From contig MERE01000122.1 in NCBI GenBank assembly GCA_001771975.1, forward strand, positions 1 to 5,127: a DNA stretch of 5,127 bases, in the 5' to 3' direction. Of this stretch, positions 1 through 5,127 are shown one piece after another. Within the stretch, counting starts at the first letter, position 1. Each line of letters opens with the position of its first letter. The translations under genes and the position numbers were made by a program. The notes below the pieces were generated by a model. It did not search any database and was not told the origin of the DNA. It saw nothing but the letters and a program-made list of their open reading frames with translations. This DNA is from Betaproteobacteria bacterium RIFCSPLOWO2_02_FULL_68_150. Its GTDB lineage: Bacteria > Pseudomonadota > Gammaproteobacteria > Burkholderiales > SG8-39.

Positions 1-1
1 G

Positions 2-30
2 TTGCATTAAGTCGCTGATTTCTGTATAGT
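2..30 (+). promoter_or_regulatory. Putative sigma-70-type promoter of the L31 gene
   Basis: TTGCAT at 2-7 and TATAGT at 25-30 are separated by exactly 17 bases, the optimal spacing for a housekeeping sigma factor. The -10 element matches TATAAT at five of six positions and the -35 matches TTGACA at three of six. Transcription would start near 37, giving a leader of about 24 bases before the ATG at 61. An AAGGG at 50-54 is the likely ribosome binding site. I see no palindrome in 1-60 that would suggest a Zur operator. The call rests on consensus matching alone, and sequence upstream of base 1 is not visible. Confidence 0.5.
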
Positions 31-60
31 TCGCGCCTTTTCCAGCGGCAAGGGCGGGAC

Positions 61-321
61 ATGAAAGCAGGCATCCATCCTCATTACGCGGCGGTGATCT
101 TCCTCGACACCGCATCGAACCATTCGATTCTCACGCGTTCGGCGATCGACACCAAGGGCCGCGAAACCATGAAATGGGCCGACGGCAAGGAATATCCCGT
201 CATCAAGGTCGAGGTGTCGTCGGAGTCGCATTCCTTCTATACCGGCAAGCAGAAGATCGTCGACACCGCCGGCCGCATCGAGAAGTTCAAGCGGCGCTAC
301 ACGCGCACCAAGACGGCCTAG
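61..321 (+). CDS. rpmE2: 50S ribosomal protein L31 type B
   Basis: This is an 86-residue protein of the large ribosomal subunit; L31 bridges the 50S central protuberance and the 30S head. The N-terminus MKAGIHPHYAAVIFLDT, the central WADGKEYPVIKVEVSSESHSFYTGKQ segment split across residues 38-62, and the basic tail ending KFKRRYTRTKTA are characteristic of the type B (RpmE2/YkgM) form, and the length fits that family. There is no cysteine at all, so this is the zinc-independent (C-minus) form rather than the zinc-ribbon RpmE. The ATG at 61 is preceded by AAGGG at 50-54 with a 6-base spacing. The gene lies between a promoter-like pair and an intrinsic terminator, so it is probably monocistronic. 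Whether a zinc-binding paralogue exists elsewhere in the genome cannot be seen; in zinc-regulated species the C-minus copy is the Zur-repressed one, but no such operator is visible here. Confidence 0.95.
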   Translation: MKAGIHPHYAAVIFLDTASNHSILTRSAIDTKGRETMKWADGKEYPVIKVEVSSESHSFYTGKQKIVDTAGRIEKFKRRYTRTKTA

Positions 322-342
322 ACGGCTATCGGTCCCGCACCG

Positions 343-375
343 AAAAAGGGCAGCTTCGGCTGCCTTTTTGTTTTT
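343..375 (+). terminator. Intrinsic (Rho-independent) terminator after rpmE2
   Basis: A hairpin with a GC-rich core pairs 349-354 (GGCAGC) with 359-364 (GCTGCC) around a stable TTCG tetraloop at 355-358. A G-T wobble (348/365) and an A-tract paired with the T-tract (344-347 with 366-369) extend the stem. A second run of five T follows at 371-375. The element starts 22 bases after the L31 stop codon. The A-tract on the 5' side means it could also end transcription arriving on the opposite strand. Confidence 0.93.
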
Positions 376-381
376 GCGCCC

Positions 382-387
382 TAGAAT
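382..387 (+). promoter_or_regulatory. Possible -10 element for a leaderless glycosyltransferase transcript
   Basis: TAGAAT at 382-387 matches the -10 consensus at five of six positions and ends 6 bases before the ATG at 394. A start site at the usual distance would therefore fall on or next to the ATG, giving a leaderless mRNA. The sequence between the terminator and the ATG has no recognisable Shine-Dalgarno, which fits. The weak point is the -35 region: the bases at 359-364 (GCTGCC), which are also the 3' arm of the terminator, do not resemble TTGACA. Confidence 0.35.
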
Positions 388-393
388 CCCGCC

Positions 394-2010
394 ATGCTGC
401 CCCGCCTCGAGCTTCCGCCATCGCGGGTCGTGCTGGTGCTCGTCGCGCTGGCGTTCACCCTCCCCGGACTGATCGGGCACGATCCGTGGAAGACCTACGA
501 CGCGGTCGCGATCGAGATCATCAATCAGATGCATCGCAGCGGCGACTGGCTGGTGCCGCGCCTCGCGGGCGAGCCCTGGATCGAGGATCCGCCGCTATAC
601 CACTGGATCGCGCTGATGTTTGCGAAACTGCTGGGATGGGCGCTGCCGTTTCACGGCGCCGCCAGGCTCGCGAGCGCGCTGTGCGTGCTGATCGCGGCAT
701 GGATGATCTACTTCGCTGCGCGCCGCGCGGCGCCCGCCGGGCAGCAGCGCAACGCCGGCGCGACGGCGATGCTGGTACTCATCGGGTCAGTAGGGCTGCT
801 GGTGCACGCTCACGAGGCGGTGCCGGACCTCGCATCGCTCGCCGCAGGCTGCGGCGCTTTCGCCTTTGCCGCGCTCGCTGGGCAGCGGCCACTGGGCGCG
901 GGCGTGGGGCTCGGCGCGTCGCTCGGCGTCGCATTTCTGTCGGCCGGTCCCGTGACGCCCGCAGCGATCGGCCTGGCCGCCCTGATCACGCCGCTGGCGT
1001 GCGCCGAATGGCGCACGCGGCGCGTCCTGCTCTGCCTCGGCGCGGCCGTAGCAACGGCGGCGCTGGTCGCCGCGAGCTGGCCCATCGTGCTCGCCTGGCG
1101 CGCGCCCGGACTGGCCGCGCAATGGTGGTCCACGATGCTGCAGGCGCGCGGCTCGTTTGGCGAGAACCTGCGCTACTACCTCGTCACCGCCAGCTGGTTC
1201 GCCTGGCCGGCATGGCCGCTCGCCGCCTGGGCGCTGTGGTCGCAGCGCCGCGACATCCTCTCGTCGCGGCTGTTCCTGCCGCTGGCGTCGCTTGCGGCAT
1301 CGCTCGCCGGCATCGCGCTGGCGGGCCCGACGCAGGACATCAACAGCATCGCACTGCTGCCGCCCCTGGCGCTGCTCGCGGCGCAGGGCGTGGGACAGTT
1401 GCGGCGCGGGGCCGCCAACGCACTCGACTGGTTCGGCACCATGACGTTCAGCTTTTTCGCCGCGCTGGTGTGGCTCGGCTATGTCGCCATGATGACCGGT
1501 CTGCCGCCACGCATCGCGCGCAATTTCGCCAAGACCGCGCCCGGCCTGGTGCCGCAGTTCGAATGGCTGCCATTGGCGCTCGCGCTGGCGCTGGCGCTCG
1601 GCTGGGTCTACATCGCGCTGTTCACCCCGCCGTCGCCGACGCGGGGCGTGATGCGCTGGGCTGCCGGCACCGCGCTGCTCTGGGGAACGGCGGCGACGCT
1701 CTGGATGCCGTGGACCGATTACCAGAAGAGCTACCGCTCGGTCGCGCTCCAGATCCAGTCCAGGATTCCGGCCGGCAGCCGCTGCATCGCGCGCAGCGGC
1801 GTCGGTTCGGCGCAGCGCGCCGTGCTCGGTTACCACGCCGGTATCCAAACGCAGCCTTTCGACCGCGCCAAACCCTGCCCGCTGCTCATCGTGCAGGGCA
1901 GCCCGCGCCACGAACTCGACGCACCCGGCGCGGGCTGGGTCAAGCTCGCCGACGTCGGCCGCCCCGGCGACAAGGGCGAGCGCCTGCGGCTTTACCATTA
2001 CCGTCGGTGA
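394..2010 (+). CDS. ArnT/PMT-family membrane glycosyltransferase
   Basis: This 538-residue polytopic inner-membrane protein resembles the ArnT-like (GT83/GT39, PMT superfamily) enzymes, which move a sugar from an undecaprenyl-phosphate carrier to lipid A or another acceptor on the periplasmic side. A first membrane segment (about 10-28) leads into the family's first periplasmic loop, with DPWK at 30-33, SGDWLVPRLAGEP at 49-61 and a PPLYHW motif at 66-71. Many hydrophobic segments follow (roughly 91-108, 124-162, 166-200, 211-235, 262-282, 293-335, 348-367, 391-411, 420-437). A soluble C-terminal region from about 440 to 538 is probably periplasmic. Two motif positions are unusual: the acidic DE pair expected after DPWK reads YD (35-36), and the expected EKPP reads EDPP (64-67). 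The ATG at 394 lacks a clear ribosome binding site. The stop overlaps the GTG start of pgi. The donor and acceptor cannot be deduced, and no arn genes are nearby, so I do not call it arnT. Confidence 0.85.
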   Translation: MLPRLELPPSRVVLVLVALAFTLPGLIGHDPWKTYDAVAIEIINQMHRSGDWLVPRLAGEPWIEDPPLYHWIALMFAKLLGWALPFHGAARLASALCVLIAAWMIYFAARRAAPAGQQRNAGATAMLVLIGSVGLLVHAHEAVPDLASLAAGCGAFAFAALAGQRPLGAGVGLGASLGVAFLSAGPVTPAAIGLAALITPLACAEWRTRRVLLCLGAAVATAALVAASWPIVLAWRAPGLAAQWWSTMLQARGSFGENLRYYLVTASWFAWPAWPLAAWALWSQRRDILSSRLFLPLASLAASLAGIALAGPTQDINSIALLPPLALLAAQGVGQLRRGAANALDWFGTMTFSFFAALVWLGYVAMMTGLPPRIARNFAKTAPGLVPQFEWLPLALALALALGWVYIALFTPPSPTRGVMRWAAGTALLWGTAATLWMPWTDYQKSYRSVALQIQSRIPAGSRCIARSGVGSAQRAVLGYHAGIQTQPFDRAKPCPLLIVQGSPRHELDAPGAGWVKLADVGRPGDKGERLRLYHYRR

Positions 2011-3437
2011 ACACGACTCCACCGACAGCCGGTGCGTCCTGGGCGCGGCTCGTAGCGCAGGCGGCGCGCATGCGCTCCATCGCTCTGGCGCATCTTTTTG
2101 CGCAGGATCCGCAGCGTGCACAGCGCTGCGTCGCCTCCGTGGAAGGCGTGCGCCTCGACTACTCGCGGCAGCGCGTGGATGGCCAGGTGGTGCAGCAGCT
2201 GCTGCTGCTCGCGGAGGAGCGCGGGCTGGCGGAATGGCGCGCCGCGCTGTTCGCCGGCGAGCCGATCAATACCACCGAGCAACGCGCAGTGGGCCACACC
2301 GCCTTGCGCGCCGCGGAGGCGGCGCCCGCGCCCGTGCGAACGACGCTCGCGCAGATGCACCGGCTGGCGCAACGGCTGCGCGGCGAGGGTCGCGTGCGGC
2401 GCATCGTGCATCTCGGTACCGGCGGCTCGGCGCTCGGGCCGCAGCTGATCGTGGATGCGCTGGGCACGCATGACACCGATCTCGAAATCGCGTTCGCGGC
2501 CAACATCGATGCGCTCGATCTCGAACGCGCGCTGACCGGCGCGCAGCCGGAAACAACCCTGTTCGTGGTGGTGTCGAAGACCTTCACGACCGCGGAAACG
2601 CTCGCCAACGCGCGCACCGCCCTGCGCTGGCTCGGCGGCCGCGACAGCGCGCGGCATTTCATTGCCGTGACCGGCAACGAGGCCGCGGCGCGCGCCTTCG
2701 GCATTGACGAAGTGCTACCGCTGCCCGAGGCGGTCGGCGGGCGCTTCTCGCTCTGGTCCGCCGCGGGCCTGAGCGCGCTGTGCGCGATCGGCGCCGCACG
2801 CTTCGACGCGCTGCTGGCGGGCGCGCGCGACATCGATCGCCATTTTGCCGCCGCGCCGTTCGGCGAGAACCTGCCCGTCCTCATGGCCCTGCTGGGCGTC
2901 TGGAACGTCAATTTTCTCGGCGCCGCGACGCACGCCGTGCTGCCCTACGCGCACGCGCTGCGCTTGCTGCCTGCGTACCTGCAGCAACTGGAGATGGAAT
3001 CGAACGGCAAGTGCGTGGACCGCGAAGACCGCGCGCTCGACTACGCCACGGCGCCGGTGCTGTGGGGTGCGGAGGGCACGCTCGGCCAGCATTCGTTCCA
3101 TCAGCTGCTGCATCAGGGCACGCAGGCGGTGCCGGCGGATTTCGTCGTCGCCGCGGTGAGCGCGGAGCTCGATACCAACGCCGAGGCCCAGGCGCAGGCA
3201 CTCGCCTTCGGCACCACCGACGCGTCGCTGCCGCCTCACCGCCGTCACCCCGGCAACCGCCCTTCGAGCACGATTCGCATCGAGCGCCTCGATGCGCGCA
3301 ACCTCGGACGCCTGCTCGCGCTCTACGAGCACAAGGTGTTCGCGCAGGGCGTAATCTGGAACATCAACAGTTTCGACCAATGGGGCGTCGAGCTCGGCAA
3401 GGCGCTCGCGCGCCGCATCCTAGCGAAAGGGGCATAG
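2007..3437 (+). CDS. pgi: Glucose-6-phosphate isomerase
   Basis: This cytoplasmic enzyme of glycolysis and gluconeogenesis interconverts glucose-6-phosphate and fructose-6-phosphate. The 476-residue product shows the sugar-phosphate-binding loop GTGGSALGP (137-145), SKTFTT (190-195), signature VGGRFSLWS (243-251), MESNGK (330-335) with the catalytic Glu331, HQGT with His369, and the C-terminal signature GVIWNINSFDQWGVELGK (448-465) with Lys465. By family knowledge Arg246, Glu331, His369 and Lys465 are the active-site set, and all are present. I chose GTG at 2007 because the residues from there (VNTTPPTAGASWARL, then MRSIALAHLF) align with the usual Pgi N-terminus; an ATG at 2070 would remove it. 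The GTG overlaps the preceding stop in GTGA and has no clear Shine-Dalgarno, which suggests translational coupling. The protein is about 70 residues shorter than the E. coli enzyme (549), mainly before the phosphate loop, in the helical stretch before the PGNRPS motif, and at the C-terminus. Confidence 0.95.
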   Translation: MNTTPPTAGASWARLVAQAARMRSIALAHLFAQDPQRAQRCVASVEGVRLDYSRQRVDGQVVQQLLLLAEERGLAEWRAALFAGEPINTTEQRAVGHTALRAAEAAPAPVRTTLAQMHRLAQRLRGEGRVRRIVHLGTGGSALGPQLIVDALGTHDTDLEIAFAANIDALDLERALTGAQPETTLFVVVSKTFTTAETLANARTALRWLGGRDSARHFIAVTGNEAAARAFGIDEVLPLPEAVGGRFSLWSAAGLSALCAIGAARFDALLAGARDIDRHFAAAPFGENLPVLMALLGVWNVNFLGAATHAVLPYAHALRLLPAYLQQLEMESNGKCVDREDRALDYATAPVLWGAEGTLGQHSFHQLLHQGTQAVPADFVVAAVSAELDTNAEAQAQALAFGTTDASLPPHRRHPGNRPSSTIRIERLDARNLGRLLALYEHKVFAQGVIWNINSFDQWGVELGKALARRILAKGA

Positions 3438-3439
3438 TC

Positions 3440-3646
3440 ATGGACCAGGAAACCTTCAACTTGAGCATCCGCAAGTTCCTCAAGATGGTGGGCGTCAGCT
3501 CGCAGCGCGAGATCGAAGTGGCGGTGCAGCGCGCGCTCGACGCCAGGCGCCTGCAGGGCGACGAGTCGCTCCTCGCGCGCGTCACGCTCGAGATCCCGGC
3601 ACTCGGCCTGAAAGTGCCGTTCGAAGGCGACATCAAGCTAAAATGA
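3440..3646 (+). CDS. Small conserved protein, DUF6494-like
   Basis: This gene encodes 68 residues beginning MDQETFNLSIRKFLKMVGVS. The first half is predicted helical and amphipathic (about 5-40, including SQREIEVAVQRALDARRL). The second half is short and strand-like (about 47-68, LEIPALGLKVPFEGDIKLK). There is no signal peptide, membrane segment or cysteine. The sequence resembles the small proteobacterial proteins catalogued as DUF6494, recognised from memory; their function is unknown to me. AAAGGGG at 3426-3432, inside the end of pgi, is a good ribosome binding site 7 bases before the ATG. Only 2 bases separate it from the pgi stop, so it is almost certainly co-transcribed with pgi. The family label is less certain than the existence of the gene, and no function should be assigned from position alone. 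Confidence 0.85.
   Translation: MDQETFNLSIRKFLKMVGVSSQREIEVAVQRALDARRLQGDESLLARVTLEIPALGLKVPFEGDIKLK
3639..3644 (+). promoter_or_regulatory. Weak candidate -10 element for the dehydrogenase gene
   Basis: TAAAAT at 3639-3644, overlapping the last codons of the DUF6494-like gene, matches the -10 consensus at five of six positions. It would start transcription near 3651, at the base of the first leader hairpin. No convincing -35 lies 16-18 bases upstream (GCCGTT at 3616-3621), so read-through from the upstream genes is an equally good explanation. Confidence 0.22.
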
Positions 3647-3650
3647 GTCA

Positions 3651-3672
3651 TTGCGGACACGTCGTGCCGCAA
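3651..3672 (+). repeat. Inverted repeat (hairpin 1) in the dehydrogenase leader
   Basis: TTGCGG at 3651-3656 pairs with CCGCAA at 3667-3672, and CAC at 3658-3660 pairs with GTG at 3664-3666 around a GTC loop, leaving A3657 bulged. The stem begins 4 bases after the DUF6494-like stop codon. No T-run follows (TAACCCGG comes next), so it is not a canonical intrinsic terminator. It could protect the 3' end of the upstream message, act as part of a Rho-dependent end, or be an operator. Confidence 0.6.
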
Positions 3673-3677
3673 TAACC

Positions 3678-3716
3678 CGGCGCGTTGGAACGACGCAAGC
3701 GTCGCTCAACGCGCCG
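3678..3716 (+). repeat. Long inverted repeat (hairpin 2) next to the dehydrogenase ribosome binding site
   Basis: CGGCGCGTT at 3678-3686 is perfectly complementary to AACGCGCCG at 3708-3716. G3687-C3707 and a G3688-T3706 wobble extend this stem. After a small asymmetric internal loop, an inner stem pairs CGACG (3691-3695) with CGTCG (3700-3704) around a CAAG loop. The structure ends one base before AGGAGG (3718-3723), so it could stack beside or compete with ribosome entry, or serve as a protein-binding site. No T-run follows, so it is not an ordinary intrinsic terminator. Confidence 0.7.
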
Positions 3717-3717
3717 C

Positions 3718-3723
3718 AGGAGG
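3718..3723 (+). promoter_or_regulatory. Ribosome binding site fixing the dehydrogenase start
   Basis: A perfect AGGAGG lies 6 bases before the ATG at 3730. It decides the start against an in-frame TTG at 3685, which sits inside hairpin 2 and would only add an Arg-rich 15-residue extension with no family resemblance. Confidence 0.85.
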
Positions 3724-3729
3724 CGCGTC

Positions 3730-5121
3730 ATGAACAAGGCAAGAGAATTCGATCAGTCGGTGGTGACCGAGCTGCGCGCCCTGCTGGGCGAGCGCGTCAG
3801 CGTCGCCGCGGCGGTGCGCGAGCATCACGGCAAGGACGAGTCGTATTTCCCCTACGCCCTGCCCGACGCGGTCGTGTTCCCGGAATCGACCGAGGAGGTG
3901 CGCGACGTCGTCGACATCTGCCGCCGGCATCGCGTGCCGATGATCGCCTTCGGCGTCGGCACGTCGCTCGAAGGCCACATCCTCGCGGTCAATGGCGGCG
4001 TGTCGATCGACCTTGCGCGCATGAACCGGGTGCTCGAAGTGCACGAGTCGGATCTCGACGCGGTGGTGCAGGCGGGCGTGACCCGCAAGCAGCTGAACGA
4101 GCATATCAAGCACACGGGTCTTTTTTTCCCGGTGGATCCGGGCGCCGACGCGACGCTCGGCGGCATGGCGGCGACGCGCGCCTCGGGCACCAACGCGGTG
4201 CGCTACGGCACGATGCGCGAGAACGTCCTCTCGCTCAAGGTGGTGCTCGCCGACGGGCGCGTCATCACTACCGCGCGCCGGCCGCGCAAGTCGGCCGCGG
4301 GCTACGACCTGACACGCCTGTTCGTCGGCTCCGAAGGCACGCTCGGCATCATCACCGAGGTCACGGTGCGGCTCTATCCGGTGCAGGAGGCCATGTCGGC
4401 CGCGGTGTGCGCCTTCGATTCGGTGGACGGCTGCATCGATACCGTGATCCAGACGATCCAGTCGGGCGTTCCGATCGCACGCTGCGACATCGTTTGCGAC
4501 AAGACGATCGCCGCGATCAACAAATACAAGAAGACCGACTACCGCGTCGCGCCGACCGTGTTCTTCGAGTTCCACGGCAGCCAGGCGAGCGTCATCGAGC
4601 AGGCCGAGGCGGTGCAGGCGATCGCGCGCGAGAACGGCGGCATGGACTTCCAGTGGGCGACGCGCCCCGAGGAGCGCACGCAACTCTGGGACGCGCGCCA
4701 CAACGCCTACTTCGCGGTGCTGCAGACGCGACCCGGCTCGCGCGCCGTCTCGACCGATGTCTGCGTGCCGATCTCGCGCCTCGCCGAATGCGTGCGCGAG
4801 TCGATGGAAGACGTGAAGTCCTATGTCGTGCCGGTGCCGCTGCTCGGCCACATCGGCGACGGCAATTTCCATCTCGTCTTTCTGATCGACCCGGCGAACC
4901 CCGACGAGCTGGCGCTGGCGAAGCAACTCAACAAGCGCCTGGTCGAGCGCGCCATCCGCATGGAAGGCACCTGCACCGGCGAGCACGGCATCGGCCTCGG
5001 CAAGCAGGAATCGCTGCGCGCCGAGCTGGGGGAGGACGTGATCGCGGTGATGCGCGACATCAAGCGGCTGTTCGATCCGGAGAACCTGATGAACCCCGGC
5101 AAAGTGGTGCCGGCGCCATGA
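3730..5121 (+). CDS. FAD-linked D-lactate dehydrogenase (LDHD/GlcD family)
   Basis: This 463-residue flavoprotein oxidises D-lactate, or a related D-2-hydroxy acid, to the 2-keto acid and passes electrons to a cytochrome or quinone; such enzymes are usually peripheral to the inner membrane. The N-terminal FAD_binding_4 domain (about 35-215) has the FAD-binding GVGTSLEGH at 75-83, VDPGAD at 135-140, a SGTNAVRYGTMRENV block near 153-167, and KSAAGYDLT then VGSEGTLG at 187-206. The FAD-oxidase_C domain (about 225-460) has FEFHGSQ, STDVCVPISRL, the metal-binding HIGDGNFH at 374-381, EHGIGLGK at 418-425 and a terminal NPGK at 455-458. The resemblance to mammalian LDHD runs over the full length, which favours D-lactate dehydrogenase over the glycolate oxidase subunit GlcD. 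There are no iron-sulfur motifs, signal peptide or membrane segments. The stop overlaps the ATG of a probable next gene. Glycolate or D-2-hydroxyglutarate remain possible substrates. Confidence 0.9.
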   Translation: MNKAREFDQSVVTELRALLGERVSVAAAVREHHGKDESYFPYALPDAVVFPESTEEVRDVVDICRRHRVPMIAFGVGTSLEGHILAVNGGVSIDLARMNRVLEVHESDLDAVVQAGVTRKQLNEHIKHTGLFFPVDPGADATLGGMAATRASGTNAVRYGTMRENVLSLKVVLADGRVITTARRPRKSAAGYDLTRLFVGSEGTLGIITEVTVRLYPVQEAMSAAVCAFDSVDGCIDTVIQTIQSGVPIARCDIVCDKTIAAINKYKKTDYRVAPTVFFEFHGSQASVIEQAEAVQAIARENGGMDFQWATRPEERTQLWDARHNAYFAVLQTRPGSRAVSTDVCVPISRLAECVRESMEDVKSYVVPVPLLGHIGDGNFHLVFLIDPANPDELALAKQLNKRLVERAIRMEGTCTGEHGIGLGKQESLRAELGEDVIAVMRDIKRLFDPENLMNPGKVVPAP

Positions 5122-5127
5122 GCGCTG
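5118..5127 (+). CDS. Possible start of a coupled downstream gene (partial)
   Basis: ATG at 5118-5120 overlaps the dehydrogenase stop codon in an ATGA junction, the classic arrangement for translational coupling. Only Met-Ser-Ala is visible before the window ends, so nothing can be said about its product. The call rests on the junction alone. Confidence 0.4.

Noticed and set aside
7..534. A 175-residue minus-strand open frame covering the L31 gene and the terminator.
   Set aside because: It runs through a strong bidirectional-looking terminator and a certain ribosomal protein gene, and shows no family resemblance.
174..2006. The pgi reading frame stays open upstream for about 1.8 kb, right across the glycosyltransferase gene, suggesting a 1087-residue fusion protein.
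   Set aside because: The upstream part is Arg/Ala-rich with no family resemblance and is the +1-shifted shadow of a clear membrane protein in GC-rich DNA. Pgi similarity begins at the GTG at 2007.
787..2121. A 444-residue open frame on the minus strand opposite the glycosyltransferase.
   Set aside because: Its composition is low-complexity (Arg, Ala, Gln, Glu) with no recognisable domain, it crosses two real genes on the other strand, and such antisense frames are expected at this GC content.
3651..3672. Hairpin 1 as a Rho-independent terminator for the preceding genes.
   Set aside because: No T-run follows the stem and the stem has a bulge, so it lacks the defining features. It is kept only as an inverted repeat.
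3685..3729. An upstream TTG start for the dehydrogenase adding 15 residues.
   Set aside because: The extension is almost all Arg/Lys/Ser, lies within hairpin 2 and the ribosome binding site, and the ATG at 3730 has a perfect AGGAGG at ideal spacing.
3706..4986. A 426-residue open frame on the minus strand opposite the dehydrogenase.
   Set aside because: It is rich in Arg, His, Asp and Ala with no motif, and is fully explained as the antisense shadow of a strongly recognised flavoprotein gene.

Overview
The window is about 5.1 kb of GC-rich, densely packed bacterial chromosome with every gene on the + strand. High GC, a cysteine-free type B ribosomal protein L31, an ArnT-type membrane glycosyltransferase, a proteobacterial-style glucose-6-phosphate isomerase and an LDHD-type D-lactate dehydrogenase together point to a proteobacterium, most likely a betaproteobacterium. 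This placement is inferred from protein resemblance, not from a marker-gene tree. I see no phage, transposon, CRISPR or tRNA/rRNA signature.

Layout: (1) 1-375 holds a promoter-like pair, the short gene for ribosomal protein L31 type B (rpmE2-like) and a clear intrinsic terminator, forming a complete single-gene transcription unit. (2) 394-3646 holds three tightly spaced genes. The first is a multi-pass ArnT/PMT-family glycosyltransferase. The second is pgi, which starts at a GTG overlapping the glycosyltransferase stop codon in a GTGA junction. The third is a 68-residue DUF6494-type protein beginning 2 bases after the pgi stop. (3) 3647-3729 is a non-coding leader with two inverted repeats, the second ending one base before a perfect AGGAGG ribosome binding site. 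(4) 3730-5121 is an FAD-linked D-lactate dehydrogenase. Its stop codon overlaps an ATG (ATGA) that probably starts another coupled gene, cut off by the window edge.

Functionally this is mostly housekeeping: translation, envelope lipid or glycan modification, the glucose-6-P/fructose-6-P interconversion, and oxidation of D-lactate or a similar D-2-hydroxy acid into the respiratory chain. The glycosyltransferase, pgi and DUF6494 genes are probably co-transcribed, but no single pathway obviously joins them. I found no convincing new multi-gene system. The points most worth a second look are the two-hairpin leader before the dehydrogenase, the altered active-site motifs of the ArnT-like protein, its possible leaderless start, the short Pgi, and the uncharacterised small protein.
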